Positions 39,006 to 48,263 of a stretch of DNA of 64,000 nt are shown one piece after another. Made by a program: the position numbers and the translations under genes. Location of the stretch: positions 372,001 to 436,000 of the forward strand of contig NZ_FOHO01000001.1 of assembly GCF_900111675.1 (NCBI RefSeq), written 5' to 3'. The stretch comes from Paracoccus homiensis (GTDB lineage: Bacteria > Pseudomonadota > Alphaproteobacteria > Rhodobacterales > Rhodobacteraceae). A model generated the notes under the pieces. That model was not told the origin of the DNA. It did no database searches and saw only the letters and a list, made by a program, of their open reading frames with translations. How positions within the stretch are numbered: the first letter of the stretch is position 1; each line of letters begins with the position of its first letter.

Positions 39006-40298
39006 CTAACCCCTGCCAAATCCGCTGATTGCGGGCAACCAGGTGGACAGGCCGGGCACGAAGGTCAGCGTCAGCAGAACCAGAATTGCCGCCAGAAAGA
39101 AGGGCGGCAATTCGCGGATCAGCGCCGAGGGCCGCTGATGGGTCGCGCTGGCGACGACGAAGATCAGCCCGCCGACCGGCGGCGTCATCAGCCCGAAGGT
39201 CAGGTTCACGATCACCACGATGGCGAAATGATCCGCCGCGATCCCCAGCGAATGGGCAATGGGCGCAAGGATCGGCACAAGGATCATCACACCCGGCAGC
39301 GGGTCCATGAACATGCCGAAACCCAGAAGCAACAGGTTGACCATCAGCAGAAAGGCGACGGGCGACAGGTTCATCGCGATCACCGCATCGGCCATGGCCT
39401 GCGGCACGCCCTCGATGATCAGCACCCAGGCAAAGGCCCGCGCCGCCGCCAGGATCATCAGCACGGCGACGGACATGATCCCTGCGCGCCAGAACGCCCC
39501 CCACAGGTCGCGCAGGCCGAAACCGCGATAGACGACCGCGCTGACCAGGATGGCATAGGCAACGGCGATCACCGACGCCTCGGTCGGGGTGAAGACGCCG
39601 CCCCGGATGCCGCCGACGATCAGCACCACCAGCAACAGCGCCGGCAGCGCCGCCATCGTGTTGCGCAGCATGACCCGAGCGGGCGGACGCGGATCATTGC
39701 TGCGATAGCCACGCTTGCGGCTGATCCACCAGTTCACCGCAGCCATCGCGCCGGAAATCAGCAGCCCCGGCAGGATCCCCGCCATGAACAGCGACCCGAC
39801 CGAGACATTGCGATCCTGAAGCGCATAGATGATCATCGTGATCGAGGGCGGGATGATCGGCCCCACGACCGAGGTCGCGATGGTCAGAGCCCCGGCATAG
39901 GCGCGGTCATAGCCTGCCTTGTCCATCATCCGCACCATCATCGCCCCCGGCCCCGCCGCATCGGCCAGCGCCGAACCGGAAATGCCCGCAAACAGGGTCG
40001 ATGTCAGGACATTTGCATAGCCAAGCCCGCCGCGCAGATGGCCCACGAACTGCGCCGCAAAACGCAGCAGCATCGCCGAAATCGCCCCCGCCGACATGAT
40101 TTCCGAGGCCAGAATGAAGAACGGCACCGCCAGCAGCGGAAAACTGTCCAGCCCGGTGAACATTTCCTTGACGACCACGACCAGCGGATAGTTCCCCGCC
40201 AGCGACACCGCCGCAAAGGCCGACAGCGCCAGCGAAAACGCCACCGGCACGCCAAGGAACAGCAGGACCAGAAAGGATATGATCAGGATCTCAACCAC
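39006..40298 (-). CDS. TRAP transporter large permease subunit (DctM type)
   Basis: DctM is the main translocation subunit of a tripartite ATP-independent periplasmic transporter driven by an ion gradient. The 430-residue protein has about 12 hydrophobic helices and the conserved segments GVPVAFSLALSAFAAV, GISGSALADAAGPGAMMV, TSVVGPIIPPSITMII, GVFTPTEASVIAV and TFGLMTPPVGG. It starts with GTG at 40298, overlapping the small subunit gene by eight bases. Order on the minus strand is receptor, small permease, large permease. The substrate is probably an organic acid or sugar acid but is not specified by the sequence. Confidence 0.96.
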   Translation of the reverse strand: MVEILIISFLVLLFLGVPVAFSLALSAFAAVSLAGNYPLVVVVKEMFTGLDSFPLLAVPFFILASEIMSAGAISAMLLRFAAQFVGHLRGGLGYANVLTSTLFAGISGSALADAAGPGAMMVRMMDKAGYDRAYAGALTIATSVVGPIIPPSITMIIYALQDRNVSVGSLFMAGILPGLLISGAMAAVNWWISRKRGYRSNDPRPPARVMLRNTMAALPALLLVVLIVGGIRGGVFTPTEASVIAVAYAILVSAVVYRGFGLRDLWGAFWRAGIMSVAVLMILAAARAFAWVLIIEGVPQAMADAVIAMNLSPVAFLLMVNLLLLGFGMFMDPLPGVMILVPILAPIAHSLGIAADHFAIVVIVNLTFGLMTPPVGGLIFVVASATHQRPSALIRELPPFFLAAILVLLTLTFVPGLSTWLPAISGFGRG

Positions 40299-40785
40299 GC
40301 GCGGCCTCGTCGGTGGCGGCGAACCCCGCCCGCAGGTAACGCGGCGCGATCAGGGCCAGATGCAGGATCATCAGCGCGAAACCCGCGGGCATGGCCGCAT
40401 AGACCCATTTCATCGGCAATCGCAGCGCCGCCGATTTCTGGATCGCCATCCGATTCATGTAATCGATCCCGACCCAAACCATAAAGGCGAAAAAACCGAA
40501 CAGGGTCAGCAGGATCGCCCATCGCAGCAGGCGCTGCGCGGGGCCTGGCAGCGCCTCTTGCGCGTTGGTGATGGCGACATGCGCGCCTTCGCGCAGGGCC
40601 AGACCGCTGCCCAGAAAGGTCAGCCAGATCATCGTGTAACGCGCCACCTCGTCGGCCCAGGGCAGGGCATGGCCGCCCAGATAGCGCCCCGCCACGTTCC
40701 AGCCGATGACGACCGCCATCACCGCCAGACCGGCGATGACGACGGCGCCATTCAAGATCACGAAGCCGCGTTCGATCCGGCGCAT
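40291..40785 (-). CDS. TRAP transporter small permease subunit (DctQ type)
   Basis: The 164-residue membrane protein has four hydrophobic helices and the conserved block ADEVARYTMIWLTFLGSGLALREGAHV (shown in part here: ADEVARYTMIWLTFLGSG), typical of DctQ. It pairs with the large permease in TRAP transport. The start lies five bases after the receptor gene and the end overlaps the large-subunit start by eight bases. Confidence 0.94.
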   Translation of the reverse strand: MRRIERGFVILNGAVVIAGLAVMAVVIGWNVAGRYLGGHALPWADEVARYTMIWLTFLGSGLALREGAHVAITNAQEALPGPAQRLLRWAILLTLFGFFAFMVWVGIDYMNRMAIQKSAALRLPMKWVYAAMPAGFALMILHLALIAPRYLRAGFAATDEAARG

Positions 40786-40790
40786 GGGGA

Positions 40791-41759
40791 TCAGTCGGCG
40801 GCCTGTATACTGTCCATCAGATCCTTGCCGAACTGTTCCTCATAGGCCTTGTAGGGTTCGGCCAGGGCGTCACGGAACGCGGCTTTCTGTTCGGCCGACA
40901 ACTCGTTGACCTCCATGCCCTCGGATTTCAGCGTCTCGACGCCCGACGCCTCGACTTCGTCGACATAGCCGCGCATCGCGGCGACGGCATCGATCGCGGC
41001 CTGATCGAAGGCGGCCTTCTGGTCATCATCCAACTGCCCCCACAGGCTGGGCGACACAAGGATCACGGCGGGCGAATAGACATGCCCGTCCAGCGTCAGG
41101 TATTTCTGCACCTCGCTCAGCTTGGCCGAGACGATGACCGACAGCGGGTTTTCCTGCCCGTCGATCGCGCCCTGCTGCAACGCGCCGATCACCTCGGGCC
41201 ATGCCATCGGCGTGGGCGCGGCGCCCAGTGCCTCGAAGGCGGCGATATGGACCGGGTTTTCCATCGTGCGGATCTTCAGCCCATCGGTATCGGCGGGGGC
41301 CGCGATGGGGCCACGATTATTGGTGATGTGGCGGAACCCCTGTTCGCCCCAGGCCAGCGCATGAATGCCGGCATCGTCGAATTTCGCCAGCATGTCCTGT
41401 CCGATCTGGCCATCCAGCACGCTGCGGGCGTGATCCAGGCTGGAAAACAGGAAGGGCACGTCGAACACGCCGACCTCGGGGACGAAGTTCGACAATGTGC
41501 CGGTGGACACGATGGTCATCTCGACCGTGCCCAGCTGCAGCCCCTCGATCACCTCGCGCTCGCCCCCCAGACCCGAGGACGGGAAGTGGCGAAAGCCGAA
41601 CTGATCGCCCAGTGCCCCGGCGATCGACTGTTCGAACGCCTTGGCCGCGACGCCGTAATGGCTGTCCTCGGCCAGCGCATAGCCGATCTTAATTTCCTGC
41701 GCGCCCGCGGGCACAGCAAAGCCCGCACCGATCAGTGCGGCGGCATATAGGTGTTTCAT
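40791..41759 (-). CDS. TRAP transporter substrate-binding protein (DctP type)
   Basis: The 322-residue protein is the periplasmic receptor of the TRAP system. It has a signal peptide (MKHLYAAALIGAGFAVPAGA), then the DctP core (EIKIGYALAEDSHYG, FRHFPSSGLGGEREVIEGLQ, GLKIRTMENPVHIAAFEALG, PMAWPEVIGALQQGAIDGQE). The Arg in KIRTMENP is the usual carboxylate-binding residue, which favours an organic acid ligand. The ATG at 41759 follows an AAGGAGGG ribosome-binding site; the frame extends 10 codons further but those residues disrupt the signal peptide. It is divergent from an amino-acid ABC operon across 271 bases. Confidence 0.95.
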   Translation of the reverse strand: MKHLYAAALIGAGFAVPAGAQEIKIGYALAEDSHYGVAAKAFEQSIAGALGDQFGFRHFPSSGLGGEREVIEGLQLGTVEMTIVSTGTLSNFVPEVGVFDVPFLFSSLDHARSVLDGQIGQDMLAKFDDAGIHALAWGEQGFRHITNNRGPIAAPADTDGLKIRTMENPVHIAAFEALGAAPTPMAWPEVIGALQQGAIDGQENPLSVIVSAKLSEVQKYLTLDGHVYSPAVILVSPSLWGQLDDDQKAAFDQAAIDAVAAMRGYVDEVEASGVETLKSEGMEVNELSAEQKAAFRDALAEPYKAYEEQFGKDLMDSIQAAD

Positions 41760-42030
41760 CTGACCCTCCTTGGCGCCGCAGCCCGCCATTGCAGGGGCGC
41801 GGCAATTCCTCCGCGTGGCAGGAAACCCGGATTGTGATGAGAAGGCAACAGCTTGCAGGGGAAGGCCCGGAACAATTTTCCCGGCCGTCCGTTTTACCGC
41901 GAAATGCTATACCCTGCGAAGCCGACGCCGGGTCCACGCCGTTCTTATTTTTCGCCCATCCCCGCAGGGCCGGTTGTGATCGCGACCGCGCGACCGCATC
42001 TAGGGCGCAAGAAATCAAAGGAGCATTCCG

Positions 42031-42789
42031 ATGCGCAAGACCATCCTGACGGCGATCCTTGCCGTGACCACCGCCCTGCCCGCCGCCGCCGACACGATCC
42101 GCGTGGGCATGTCGGGGGGCTATTTCCCCTTCACCTTCACCCGCGCCGACGAATTGCAGGGGTTCGAGGTCGATTTCCTGAACGCCATCGGCGAAGAGAC
42201 CGGCGACGAGATCGAATTCGTCACCATGTCCTTTTCGGGTCTGATCGGCGCCTTGGAATCGGGCCGCATCGACACGGTGGCCAACCAGATCACCATCACC
42301 CCCGAACGCGAGGCGAAATTCGCCTTCAGCCAGCCCTATGTCTATGACGGGGCGCAGGTCGTGGTGAAGGCGGGCAACGAAGACGCGATCACCGGCCCCG
42401 AAAGCCTGCAGGGCAAGTCAGTCGCGGTCAATCTGGGCTCGAACTTCGAGGAATTGCTGCGCAACCTGCCCTATGCCGACGACATCGACATCCGCACCTA
42501 TGAAAGCAACATCGCACAGGATACCGCGCTGGGTCGGGTCGATGCCTTCGTGATGGACCGCGTCAGTTCGGGTCAGGTGATCAAGGAAAGCCCGCTGCCG
42601 CTGGCGCTGGCTGGCCAACCCTTCGACGAGATCCGCAACGCCCTGCCCTTCCGCAACGACGATGACGGCAAGGCCATGCGCGACCGCGTCGATGCCGCGA
42701 TCACCACGCTGAAGGAAAACGGCAAACTGGCCGAAATTTCGCAGAAATGGCTGGATGCGGATGTGACCAAGCCGGCAGCGGCTGAATAA
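42031..42789 (+). CDS. Polar amino-acid ABC transporter substrate-binding protein
   Basis: The 252-residue periplasmic receptor starts with a signal peptide (MRKTILTAILAVTTALPAAA) and continues as a family 3 binding protein (IRVGMSGGYFPFTFTRADEL, GFEVDFLNAIGEE, SGLIGALESGRIDTVANQI). The pattern is closest to cystine or polar amino-acid receptors, but the exact ligand is not shown. An AAAGGAGC ribosome-binding site precedes the ATG. It overlaps the permease gene by one base (TAATG). Confidence 0.93.
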   Translation: MRKTILTAILAVTTALPAAADTIRVGMSGGYFPFTFTRADELQGFEVDFLNAIGEETGDEIEFVTMSFSGLIGALESGRIDTVANQITITPEREAKFAFSQPYVYDGAQVVVKAGNEDAITGPESLQGKSVAVNLGSNFEELLRNLPYADDIDIRTYESNIAQDTALGRVDAFVMDRVSSGQVIKESPLPLALAGQPFDEIRNALPFRNDDDGKAMRDRVDAAITTLKENGKLAEISQKWLDADVTKPAAAE

Positions 42790-43463
42790 TGCGGCCCCTG
42801 GACATCGCCTATATGTGGGATCTGGCGCCGGTGATCGCCGGCTACATCCCGCTGACCCTGTTCATGGCCATCGTGGCAATGGTGGCGGCGCTTGCGCTGG
42901 CCGCCATTCTGGCCATCATCCGTGTCCTGAAACTGCCGGTCATCGACAGGCTTGTTGCGGTGTTCATCAGCTTTTTCCGCGGCACGCCGCTGCTGGTTCA
43001 GTTGTTCCTGTTCTACTACGGCGCGCCGCAGATGCTGTCCTTTCTGACCAGCATCAATGGCGTCACGGCGACGATCCTTGGCCTGACGCTGCATTTCTCG
43101 GCCTATATGGCCGAAAGCATCCGTGGCGCGATCCTTGGCGTCGACCGCAGCCAATGGGAGGCCGCGCAATCCATCGGCATGACACAGGGCCAGCTGCTGC
43201 GCCGCGTGATCCTGCCGCAGGCCGCCCAGACCGCCGCGCCGACGCTGATGAACTATTTCATCGACATGATCAAAGGCACCTCGCTTGCCTTCACCCTGGG
43301 CGTGACCGAGATGATGGGCGCGGCCCAGAAAGAGGCCGCCGGAAGCTTTCTCTACCTCGAGGCGTTTCTGGTCGTCGCGCTGTTCTACTGGGTCATCGTC
43401 GAGGCACTGTCGGTCGGACAGCGCCGCATGGAAGCGCATCTTGGAAAGGCGGTGGCCAGATGA
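42789..43463 (+). CDS. Polar amino-acid ABC transporter permease
   Basis: The 224-residue inner-membrane protein is a HisM/GlnP-type permease with the helix-rich layout and the coupling loop around ESIRGAILGVDRSQWEAAQS and IGMTQGQLLRRVILPQA. The opening (IAGYIPLTLFMAIVAMVAAL) and FFRGTPLLVQLFLFYYG are characteristic. It probably works as a homodimer, since only one permease gene is present. Its stop overlaps the ATPase start (ATGA). Confidence 0.95.
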   Translation: MRPLDIAYMWDLAPVIAGYIPLTLFMAIVAMVAALALAAILAIIRVLKLPVIDRLVAVFISFFRGTPLLVQLFLFYYGAPQMLSFLTSINGVTATILGLTLHFSAYMAESIRGAILGVDRSQWEAAQSIGMTQGQLLRRVILPQAAQTAAPTLMNYFIDMIKGTSLAFTLGVTEMMGAAQKEAAGSFLYLEAFLVVALFYWVIVEALSVGQRRMEAHLGKAVAR

Positions 43464-44200
43464 GCTGCGAGATCGAAATTTCAGGTCTGATCAAGACATT
43501 CGGCGACAATACGGTGCTGAACGGCATCGACCTGTGCCTGACGCCGGGCGAACGCGTGGCGATCATCGGTCCCTCGGGCACCGGGAAATCGACGCTGCTG
43601 CGCTGCCTGAACTTTCTTGACCGGCCCGATGCCGGGCGCATCACCCTGGGCGATCTGACGGTCGATGCGGCCAGGGCGGACAAGCCCGAGATTCTGGCGC
43701 TGCGCCGTCGCACGGGCTTTGTCTTTCAGAACTACGCGCTGTTTGCCAATATGACGGCCCGGCAGAACATCATGGAAGGGCTGACCACCGTGCGCGGATG
43801 GACACCCGAAAAGGCGCGTGCACGCGCCGACGAAATCCTGGGTCAGATCGGTCTGGGCGATCGCGGCGACAGCTATCCGTCCGGCATGTCGGGGGGGCAG
43901 CAACAACGGGTCGGCATCGGCCGCGCGATGGCGTTGGATGCGGAACTGATGCTGTTTGACGAACCGACCAGCGCGCTGGACCCGGAATGGGTGGGCGAGG
44001 TTCTGGACCTGATCCGCAAGATCGCCGATGGCCGTCAGACCATGCTGATCGTCACCCATGAGATGCAGTTCGCCCGTGAAATCGCGGATCGGGTGATCTT
44101 CATGGAAGGCGGACGCATCGTGGAACAAGGCCCGCCTAGCCAGATTTTCGGCAATGCGCAGGACGACCGCACCCGCGCCTTCCTGCGCCGCGTCGGTTGA
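43460..44200 (+). CDS. Polar amino-acid ABC transporter ATP-binding protein
   Basis: The 246-residue ATPase has Walker A GPSGTGKST, Q-loop FVFQNYALFANM, signature SGGQQQRVGIGRAMA, Walker B LMLFDEPTSALDPE and switch VTHEM, the GlnQ/HisP subgroup pattern. The ATG at 43460 overlaps the permease stop by four bases; a longer in-frame extension upstream is antisense to nothing real and overlaps the permease in another frame. The gene ends directly against the stop of the opposing periplasmic-protein gene with no gap. Confidence 0.95.
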   Translation: MSCEIEISGLIKTFGDNTVLNGIDLCLTPGERVAIIGPSGTGKSTLLRCLNFLDRPDAGRITLGDLTVDAARADKPEILALRRRTGFVFQNYALFANMTARQNIMEGLTTVRGWTPEKARARADEILGQIGLGDRGDSYPSGMSGGQQQRVGIGRAMALDAELMLFDEPTSALDPEWVGEVLDLIRKIADGRQTMLIVTHEMQFAREIADRVIFMEGGRIVEQGPPSQIFGNAQDDRTRAFLRRVG

Positions 44201-44629
44201 TCAGCGCAGCCCGGCGGTCTGGTAATAGACCTCGACATCCTGCTGATCGTCATATCCGACCCCCGAGGCGATGATGCAACTGGTCTGGTCGCCGCGCGGC
44301 GCGACCAGTGTCCAGGTCCCCATCTGGTCCGAGCCCCAAAGCTCGGTCCCCTGATGCGACGCATCCACCCTGGTTTCGGAAAAATCGGATTTCAGCGTCC
44401 GGTGAATTTCCGGATCGTCGGCGCAATAGGGTTGATCGCCAACCGCCATGTCGGTTTCGGGCAAATGCTGCGCCCGGTCCAACAGCGTGGCGATATCGAC
44501 GCCCGCCATCGCGGACCATCCCTGAACGGGCTGATCGGAACGGGTCGCCGAAAGGGCGGGAACAGCCGTCAGCAGCATGACGCTGCCAGCCGTGAACAGC
44601 TTGACGATGCGATGTGCCGTGCGGGACAT
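44201..44629 (-). CDS. Small exported protein of unknown function
   Basis: The 142-residue protein has a signal peptide (hydrophobic stretch about 9-27, cleavage after ALSA) and a mature part of about 114 residues with two cysteines (Cys69 in DQPYCADDPE and Cys118 in QTSCIIASG) that could form a disulfide in the periplasm. I do not recognise the family. The ATG at 44629 is preferred over an upstream GTG because a GAAAGG ribosome-binding site lies just before it. It shares no overlap with, but abuts, the amino-acid ABC operon end, and it lies just downstream of the two-component genes on the same strand. Confidence 0.75.
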   Translation of the reverse strand: MSRTAHRIVKLFTAGSVMLLTAVPALSATRSDQPVQGWSAMAGVDIATLLDRAQHLPETDMAVGDQPYCADDPEIHRTLKSDFSETRVDASHQGTELWGSDQMGTWTLVAPRGDQTSCIIASGVGYDDQQDVEVYYQTAGLR

Positions 44630-44737
44630 GATATGGCCTTTCACCTTGCGTTTGCTGGCGAATAAACACGGGAATTGCGGCTTGGGTTCCCAAGTCGCCC
44701 GATGCTGCCCCCATTGCAGCAGCCGTCGGGTGTGCGG

Positions 44738-46141
44738 TCAGGCCCATCTGCGGCACAGGATCAGGCGGGCCGACAGACCGCCATCCTCATGCCCGAATTC
44801 AAGCCGCCCGCCATGCTGCGCCGCCACGGTCGACACGATCGCAAGGCCCAGCCCGACACCGCGTTCTGCACCGGCATTTTCGCCCCGCTGAAAGGCACCC
44901 GTCAGGCGGGCCAGATCCCCCTGGGTCAGGACGGAACCGCGATCGGTGACGGTCAGCCAGGCATCATCGGCATCGGCATCCACGCCGACCCGCGCCTCGC
45001 GCCCGTATTTCAGCGCGTTGTCGATCAGATTGGTCAGCGCCCGACGCAGCGAGGTCGGCTGACCGCGCATCAGCACCGTCTGCGGGTCAGCGGCGGGACG
45101 GGCGGTCATGCGCGAAAACAGCGTGCCGGCCCCGGCCTCGCGGATGGGCGGCAGGGTCAGGGTGACGGGCAGGCCAACATCCTGATAATCGGCGACCACC
45201 GCCTCGGCCAGCGAGGTCAGCGACAGCTGGCGAAACGGCTCGGACCCGATCTCGGCGCGGGTATAGGTCAGAACGCCATCGATCATGCCCGTCATCTCGT
45301 CGATATCGCGTTCCAGTCGGGCGCGCAGATCGTCGTCCTCGATCAGGGCGCTGCGCAGCCGCAGGCGGGTCGCGGGGGTGCCAAGGTCATGGCTGACCCC
45401 CGACAGGACCATCGCCCGGTTTTCCAGGGCCGCGCGATCCTGCGCGACATAGGCGTTCACCGCCTCGGCAGTCTGGCGCAGTTCATCCACGCCGCCGACC
45501 GGCAGCGCGGCATTGCGCGCCCTGTGATCGCGCAGCGCGGCGGCAAAGCCCGCGAAAGCGCCCGACACCTCGGCCACCCACCCGAACAGCAGGCCCAGCC
45601 CGCCCAGCAGGATCGCCCCGGCCAGCAGCCGCAGATCGCGCGGTGCGGCCTGACAGCCCCAGACCTGCTGCCCGTCGACCCGGCTCCAGACGCCCTGATC
45701 CAGCTGAACGAACAGGCGCGGCTGGCTGCAGAACCGCGCCAGCCCCCGCGTCACCGAGGCCAGCCCCGCAGCCTGCGATCCGCCACCCACGCTTTCGATT
45801 GCGGCGGCGGGGTACTGGATATCAGGCGACTGGATGCGGACCGACAGCCGTGGCCCATAGGATTGATCGGGCCGCCCACCCGTCAGCGTGATCCGCGTTT
45901 CGCGCCATCCGGGTTGCAGATCGGGCTGACCGGCCAGCCGCGACAGGCTAAGCCCGGGCGGCAGGGCGACGCCGCTGTCCAGACTTTCATGCAGCGCCAG
46001 CCCGGCCAGATAGGCACGGTCCAGATGATCCTGCCACGCGGTTTCGGATCGCATCCAGACCCAGACCGCCGCGCCCCCCGCGATCATCGCCAGCACGATC
46101 CACAGTCGGGCCAGCCAGCGCAGGCTTAGTCGGCTAGGCAT
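44738..46141 (-). CDS. EnvZ-type sensor histidine kinase (GtrS-like by context)
   Basis: The 467-residue kinase has two transmembrane helices (about 10-30 and 172-195) around a periplasmic sensor region of about 140 residues with paired Cys138 and Cys163, then a HAMP-like linker. A HisKA helix with His251 (VLSGVSHDLGTPATRLRLR) and a C-terminal ATPase (NLIDNALKYGREA, GVGLGLAIVSTVAAQHGG) follow. The ATG at 46141 overlaps the response-regulator stop by eight bases. Because the pair faces a glucose-type transporter and glucokinase, it is likely a functional counterpart of Pseudomonas GtrS; this is inferred from layout, not from residue identity. Confidence 0.9.
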   Translation of the reverse strand: MPSRLSLRWLARLWIVLAMIAGGAAVWVWMRSETAWQDHLDRAYLAGLALHESLDSGVALPPGLSLSRLAGQPDLQPGWRETRITLTGGRPDQSYGPRLSVRIQSPDIQYPAAAIESVGGGSQAAGLASVTRGLARFCSQPRLFVQLDQGVWSRVDGQQVWGCQAAPRDLRLLAGAILLGGLGLLFGWVAEVSGAFAGFAAALRDHRARNAALPVGGVDELRQTAEAVNAYVAQDRAALENRAMVLSGVSHDLGTPATRLRLRSALIEDDDLRARLERDIDEMTGMIDGVLTYTRAEIGSEPFRQLSLTSLAEAVVADYQDVGLPVTLTLPPIREAGAGTLFSRMTARPAADPQTVLMRGQPTSLRRALTNLIDNALKYGREARVGVDADADDAWLTVTDRGSVLTQGDLARLTGAFQRGENAGAERGVGLGLAIVSTVAAQHGGRLEFGHEDGGLSARLILCRRWA

Positions 46142-46838
46142 CGTCGGGCGTGACCTCGGTCGTCAGAACATATCCGGTGCCGCGTTCGGTCCGGATCAGC
46201 GCCGCATCGGTCTTGTGGCGCAGGCGCGTGACCAGCATGTCGATGGCGCGGCCCTCGGCGGCATCCTCGTCATCCAGCGCCTCGGCGATTTCCTCGCGGC
46301 TCAGCGGGATCAGCGGATTGGCCAGAAACACCCGCAACAGCGCCGTTTCCCGCGCCGACAGCGCGACCTGCCAGCCTCCGGGGGCGGTCACCTCGTCGCG
46401 GCGCGCGTCATAGCGCCAGCCGCCAAAACGCAGCACCGCATCACGCCTGCGATGCGACAGGCTGGGCGCGCGATGGGCGCGGCGCAGAACGGCCCGGATC
46501 CGCGCCAGCAGCAGTTCCGGGTTGAAGGGCTTGGCGATGTAATCATCGGCGCCGACCTCGTATCCCGCCATGCGCTGATGATCGGCCGACAGTGCCGAGA
46601 CCATGATGATCGGCACGTCCTGCGCGGCGCGGATCTCGGCGCAGATCTCGACGCCGCTATCGGCGCCCAGCGACACGTCCAGCAGGATCAGATCGACCCG
46701 CCCCGCCGCAAGGGCCTGCAGCGCCTGATCGCGACTGCCCGCGCGGGTGACGAAATAGCCCTGCCGCTGCAGAAAGGCGGCCATCATCGCGGCCATCTCG
46801 GCGTCATCTTCGACGACCAGCAGTTTCTGCAGTGGCAT
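46134..46838 (-). CDS. OmpR-type response regulator (GltR-like by context)
   Basis: The 234-residue regulator has a receiver domain with phosphoacceptor Asp54 (VDLILLDVSLGADSG), conserved Lys in YIAKPFNPELLLAR, and an OmpR/PhoB winged helix (about 135-230; ALSARETALLRVFLANPL, RAIDMLVTRLRHK, RGTGYVL). A CGGAGGGA ribosome-binding site precedes the ATG at 46838; a longer frame upstream runs antisense through the transporter gene. It is divergent from the glucose-type ABC operon and overlaps its kinase gene, so it probably controls that operon and itself. Confidence 0.93.
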   Translation of the reverse strand: MPLQKLLVVEDDAEMAAMMAAFLQRQGYFVTRAGSRDQALQALAAGRVDLILLDVSLGADSGVEICAEIRAAQDVPIIMVSALSADHQRMAGYEVGADDYIAKPFNPELLLARIRAVLRRAHRAPSLSHRRRDAVLRFGGWRYDARRDEVTAPGGWQVALSARETALLRVFLANPLIPLSREEIAEALDDEDAAEGRAIDMLVTRLRHKTDAALIRTERGTGYVLTTEVTPDDA

Positions 46839-46870
46839 TGTCCCTCCGGGATGGATGACGCGACGGCCTC

Positions 46871-46886
46871 GTAACAGTCTGTAACA
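46871..46886. promoter_or_regulatory. GTAACA direct repeat, probable response-regulator site
   Basis: Two GTAACA copies begin 10 bases apart (46871 and 46881), the spacing expected for tandem binding of an OmpR-family dimer on one face of the helix. They lie in the 169-base divergent region between the regulator gene and the glucose-type transporter operon. Binding is inferred; the motif was found by inspection. Confidence 0.5.
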
Positions 46887-47007
46887 CCTGCGCCGCCAAA
46901 GTGGTATCTGCAAGGCTGTGCTGCGTTGCCTGCATGGCTGTGGATTTGCCATGATGTGGCATGACGCGGGTGGACAAGCCTGCGCTGTCAAAGATCTGGG
47001 AGGATCC

Positions 47008-48249
47008 ATGAACATGAAATCCGTGATGGCGGCCTCGACCGCCGTGATGCTGGCCGGACCCGTCATGGCCGAACCGCAGGCCGAGGTTCTGCATTGGTGG
47101 ACCTCGGGCGGCGAGGCGAAATCCGTTGCCGTCCTGCAGGAACAATTCGCCGCCGAGGGTGGCACCTGGACCGATATGCCGGTGGCCGGTGGCGGCGGTG
47201 ACGCGGCCATGACCGCGCTGCGTGCGCGCGTGCTGTCGGGCAACGCCCCCACCGCCGTGCAGCTGAAAGGCCCCGCCATTCAGGAATGGTACGAAGAAAC
47301 CGGCCTTGCCGATATCGGCGCCGTCGCCGAAGAGAACGGCTGGGCCGACGTCCTGCCCGAGCAGATCGCCGAGCACATGAAGTGCGAGGGCGAATGGTGC
47401 GCCGCGCCCGTGAACGTGCACCGCGTCAACTGGATCTGGGGCAACAAGCAGATCCTGGACGAGCACGGCATCGAGATGCCGACCACCTGGGACGAATTCA
47501 ATGCCGCAGCCGAAAAGCTGCAGGAAGCGGGCGTCACGCCGCTGGCCCATGGCGGTCAGGCTTGGCAAGACGCGACCGTCTTCGAGGCGGTCGTGCTGGG
47601 TCTTGGCGGCCCCGAATTCTTCCAGAAGGCGCTGGTCGATCTGGACCCCGAGGCGCTGACCTCGGACACGATGAAGCAGGCCTTCGATGAAATGCGGACC
47701 ATCCGCGGCTATGTCGATGACAACTTCTCGGGTCGCGATTGGAACCTGGCCACCGCCATGGTCATGAACGGCGAGGCCGCCTTCCAGATCATGGGCGACT
47801 GGGCCAAGGGCGAATTCCTGGCCGCCGGCAAGGAGCCGGGCACCGATTTCGTCTGCGCCCCCACCCCGGGCGAGGGCTTCCTCTACAATGTCGACAGCTT
47901 CGCCTTCTTCGAGGTCGACGGCCAGGACAAGCAGGACGGCCAGGCACTGCTGGCCAAGCTGATCATGGGCCCCGACTTCCAGAAGACGTTCAACCTGAAC
48001 AAGGGCTCGATCCCGGCACGCACCGACGTGGCCCTGGACGAGTTCGACGATTGCGCCATGCAGTCGAACAAGGACATGAACGAGGATGCGGCCGACGGTT
48101 CGCTGCTGCCCAGCTATGCCCACGGCATGGCCCTGCGCGGTGCACCCGCAGGCGCGATCACCGATGTCGTGACCGCGCATTTCAACAGCGACATGTCGTC
48201 GGAAGACGCGGTCCAGCAACTGGCCGACGCCGTCGCGAACGCGATGTGA
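47008..48249 (+). CDS. Glucose-type ABC transporter substrate-binding protein (GtsA-like)
   Basis: The 413-residue periplasmic protein has a signal peptide (NMKSVMAASTAVMLAGPVMA) and is a carbohydrate-binding family 1 receptor. Regions EVLHWWTSGGEAKSVAVLQE, GDAAMTALRARVLSGNAPT, and VQLKGPAIQEW match glucose/mannose receptors such as GtsA. The ATG at 47008 follows GGGAGGATCC; the longer frame upstream lacks a signal peptide at its start. A strong terminator lies between this gene and the permeases. Glucose is the likely ligand because glucokinase closes the operon and the layout mirrors Pseudomonas gts; it could also import mannose. Confidence 0.92.
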   Translation: MNMKSVMAASTAVMLAGPVMAEPQAEVLHWWTSGGEAKSVAVLQEQFAAEGGTWTDMPVAGGGGDAAMTALRARVLSGNAPTAVQLKGPAIQEWYEETGLADIGAVAEENGWADVLPEQIAEHMKCEGEWCAAPVNVHRVNWIWGNKQILDEHGIEMPTTWDEFNAAAEKLQEAGVTPLAHGGQAWQDATVFEAVVLGLGGPEFFQKALVDLDPEALTSDTMKQAFDEMRTIRGYVDDNFSGRDWNLATAMVMNGEAAFQIMGDWAKGEFLAAGKEPGTDFVCAPTPGEGFLYNVDSFAFFEVDGQDKQDGQALLAKLIMGPDFQKTFNLNKGSIPARTDVALDEFDDCAMQSNKDMNEDAADGSLLPSYAHGMALRGAPAGAITDVVTAHFNSDMSSEDAVQQLADAVANAM

Positions 48250-48263
48250 TCGAAGGCTGAACG

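Noticed and set aside
38811-40484. A 557-codon plus-strand frame opposite the TRAP permease genes.
   Set aside because: It is a shadow frame of dctM/dctQ with Arg/Gln/His-rich, low-complexity translation.
41760-42030. The divergent gap between the TRAP receptor and the amino-acid receptor as a site for a small gene (for example the 104-codon frame 41735-42049).
   Set aside because: The frame has no ribosome-binding site and overlaps both flanking gene starts; the gap most likely holds two promoters, which I could not place with confidence.
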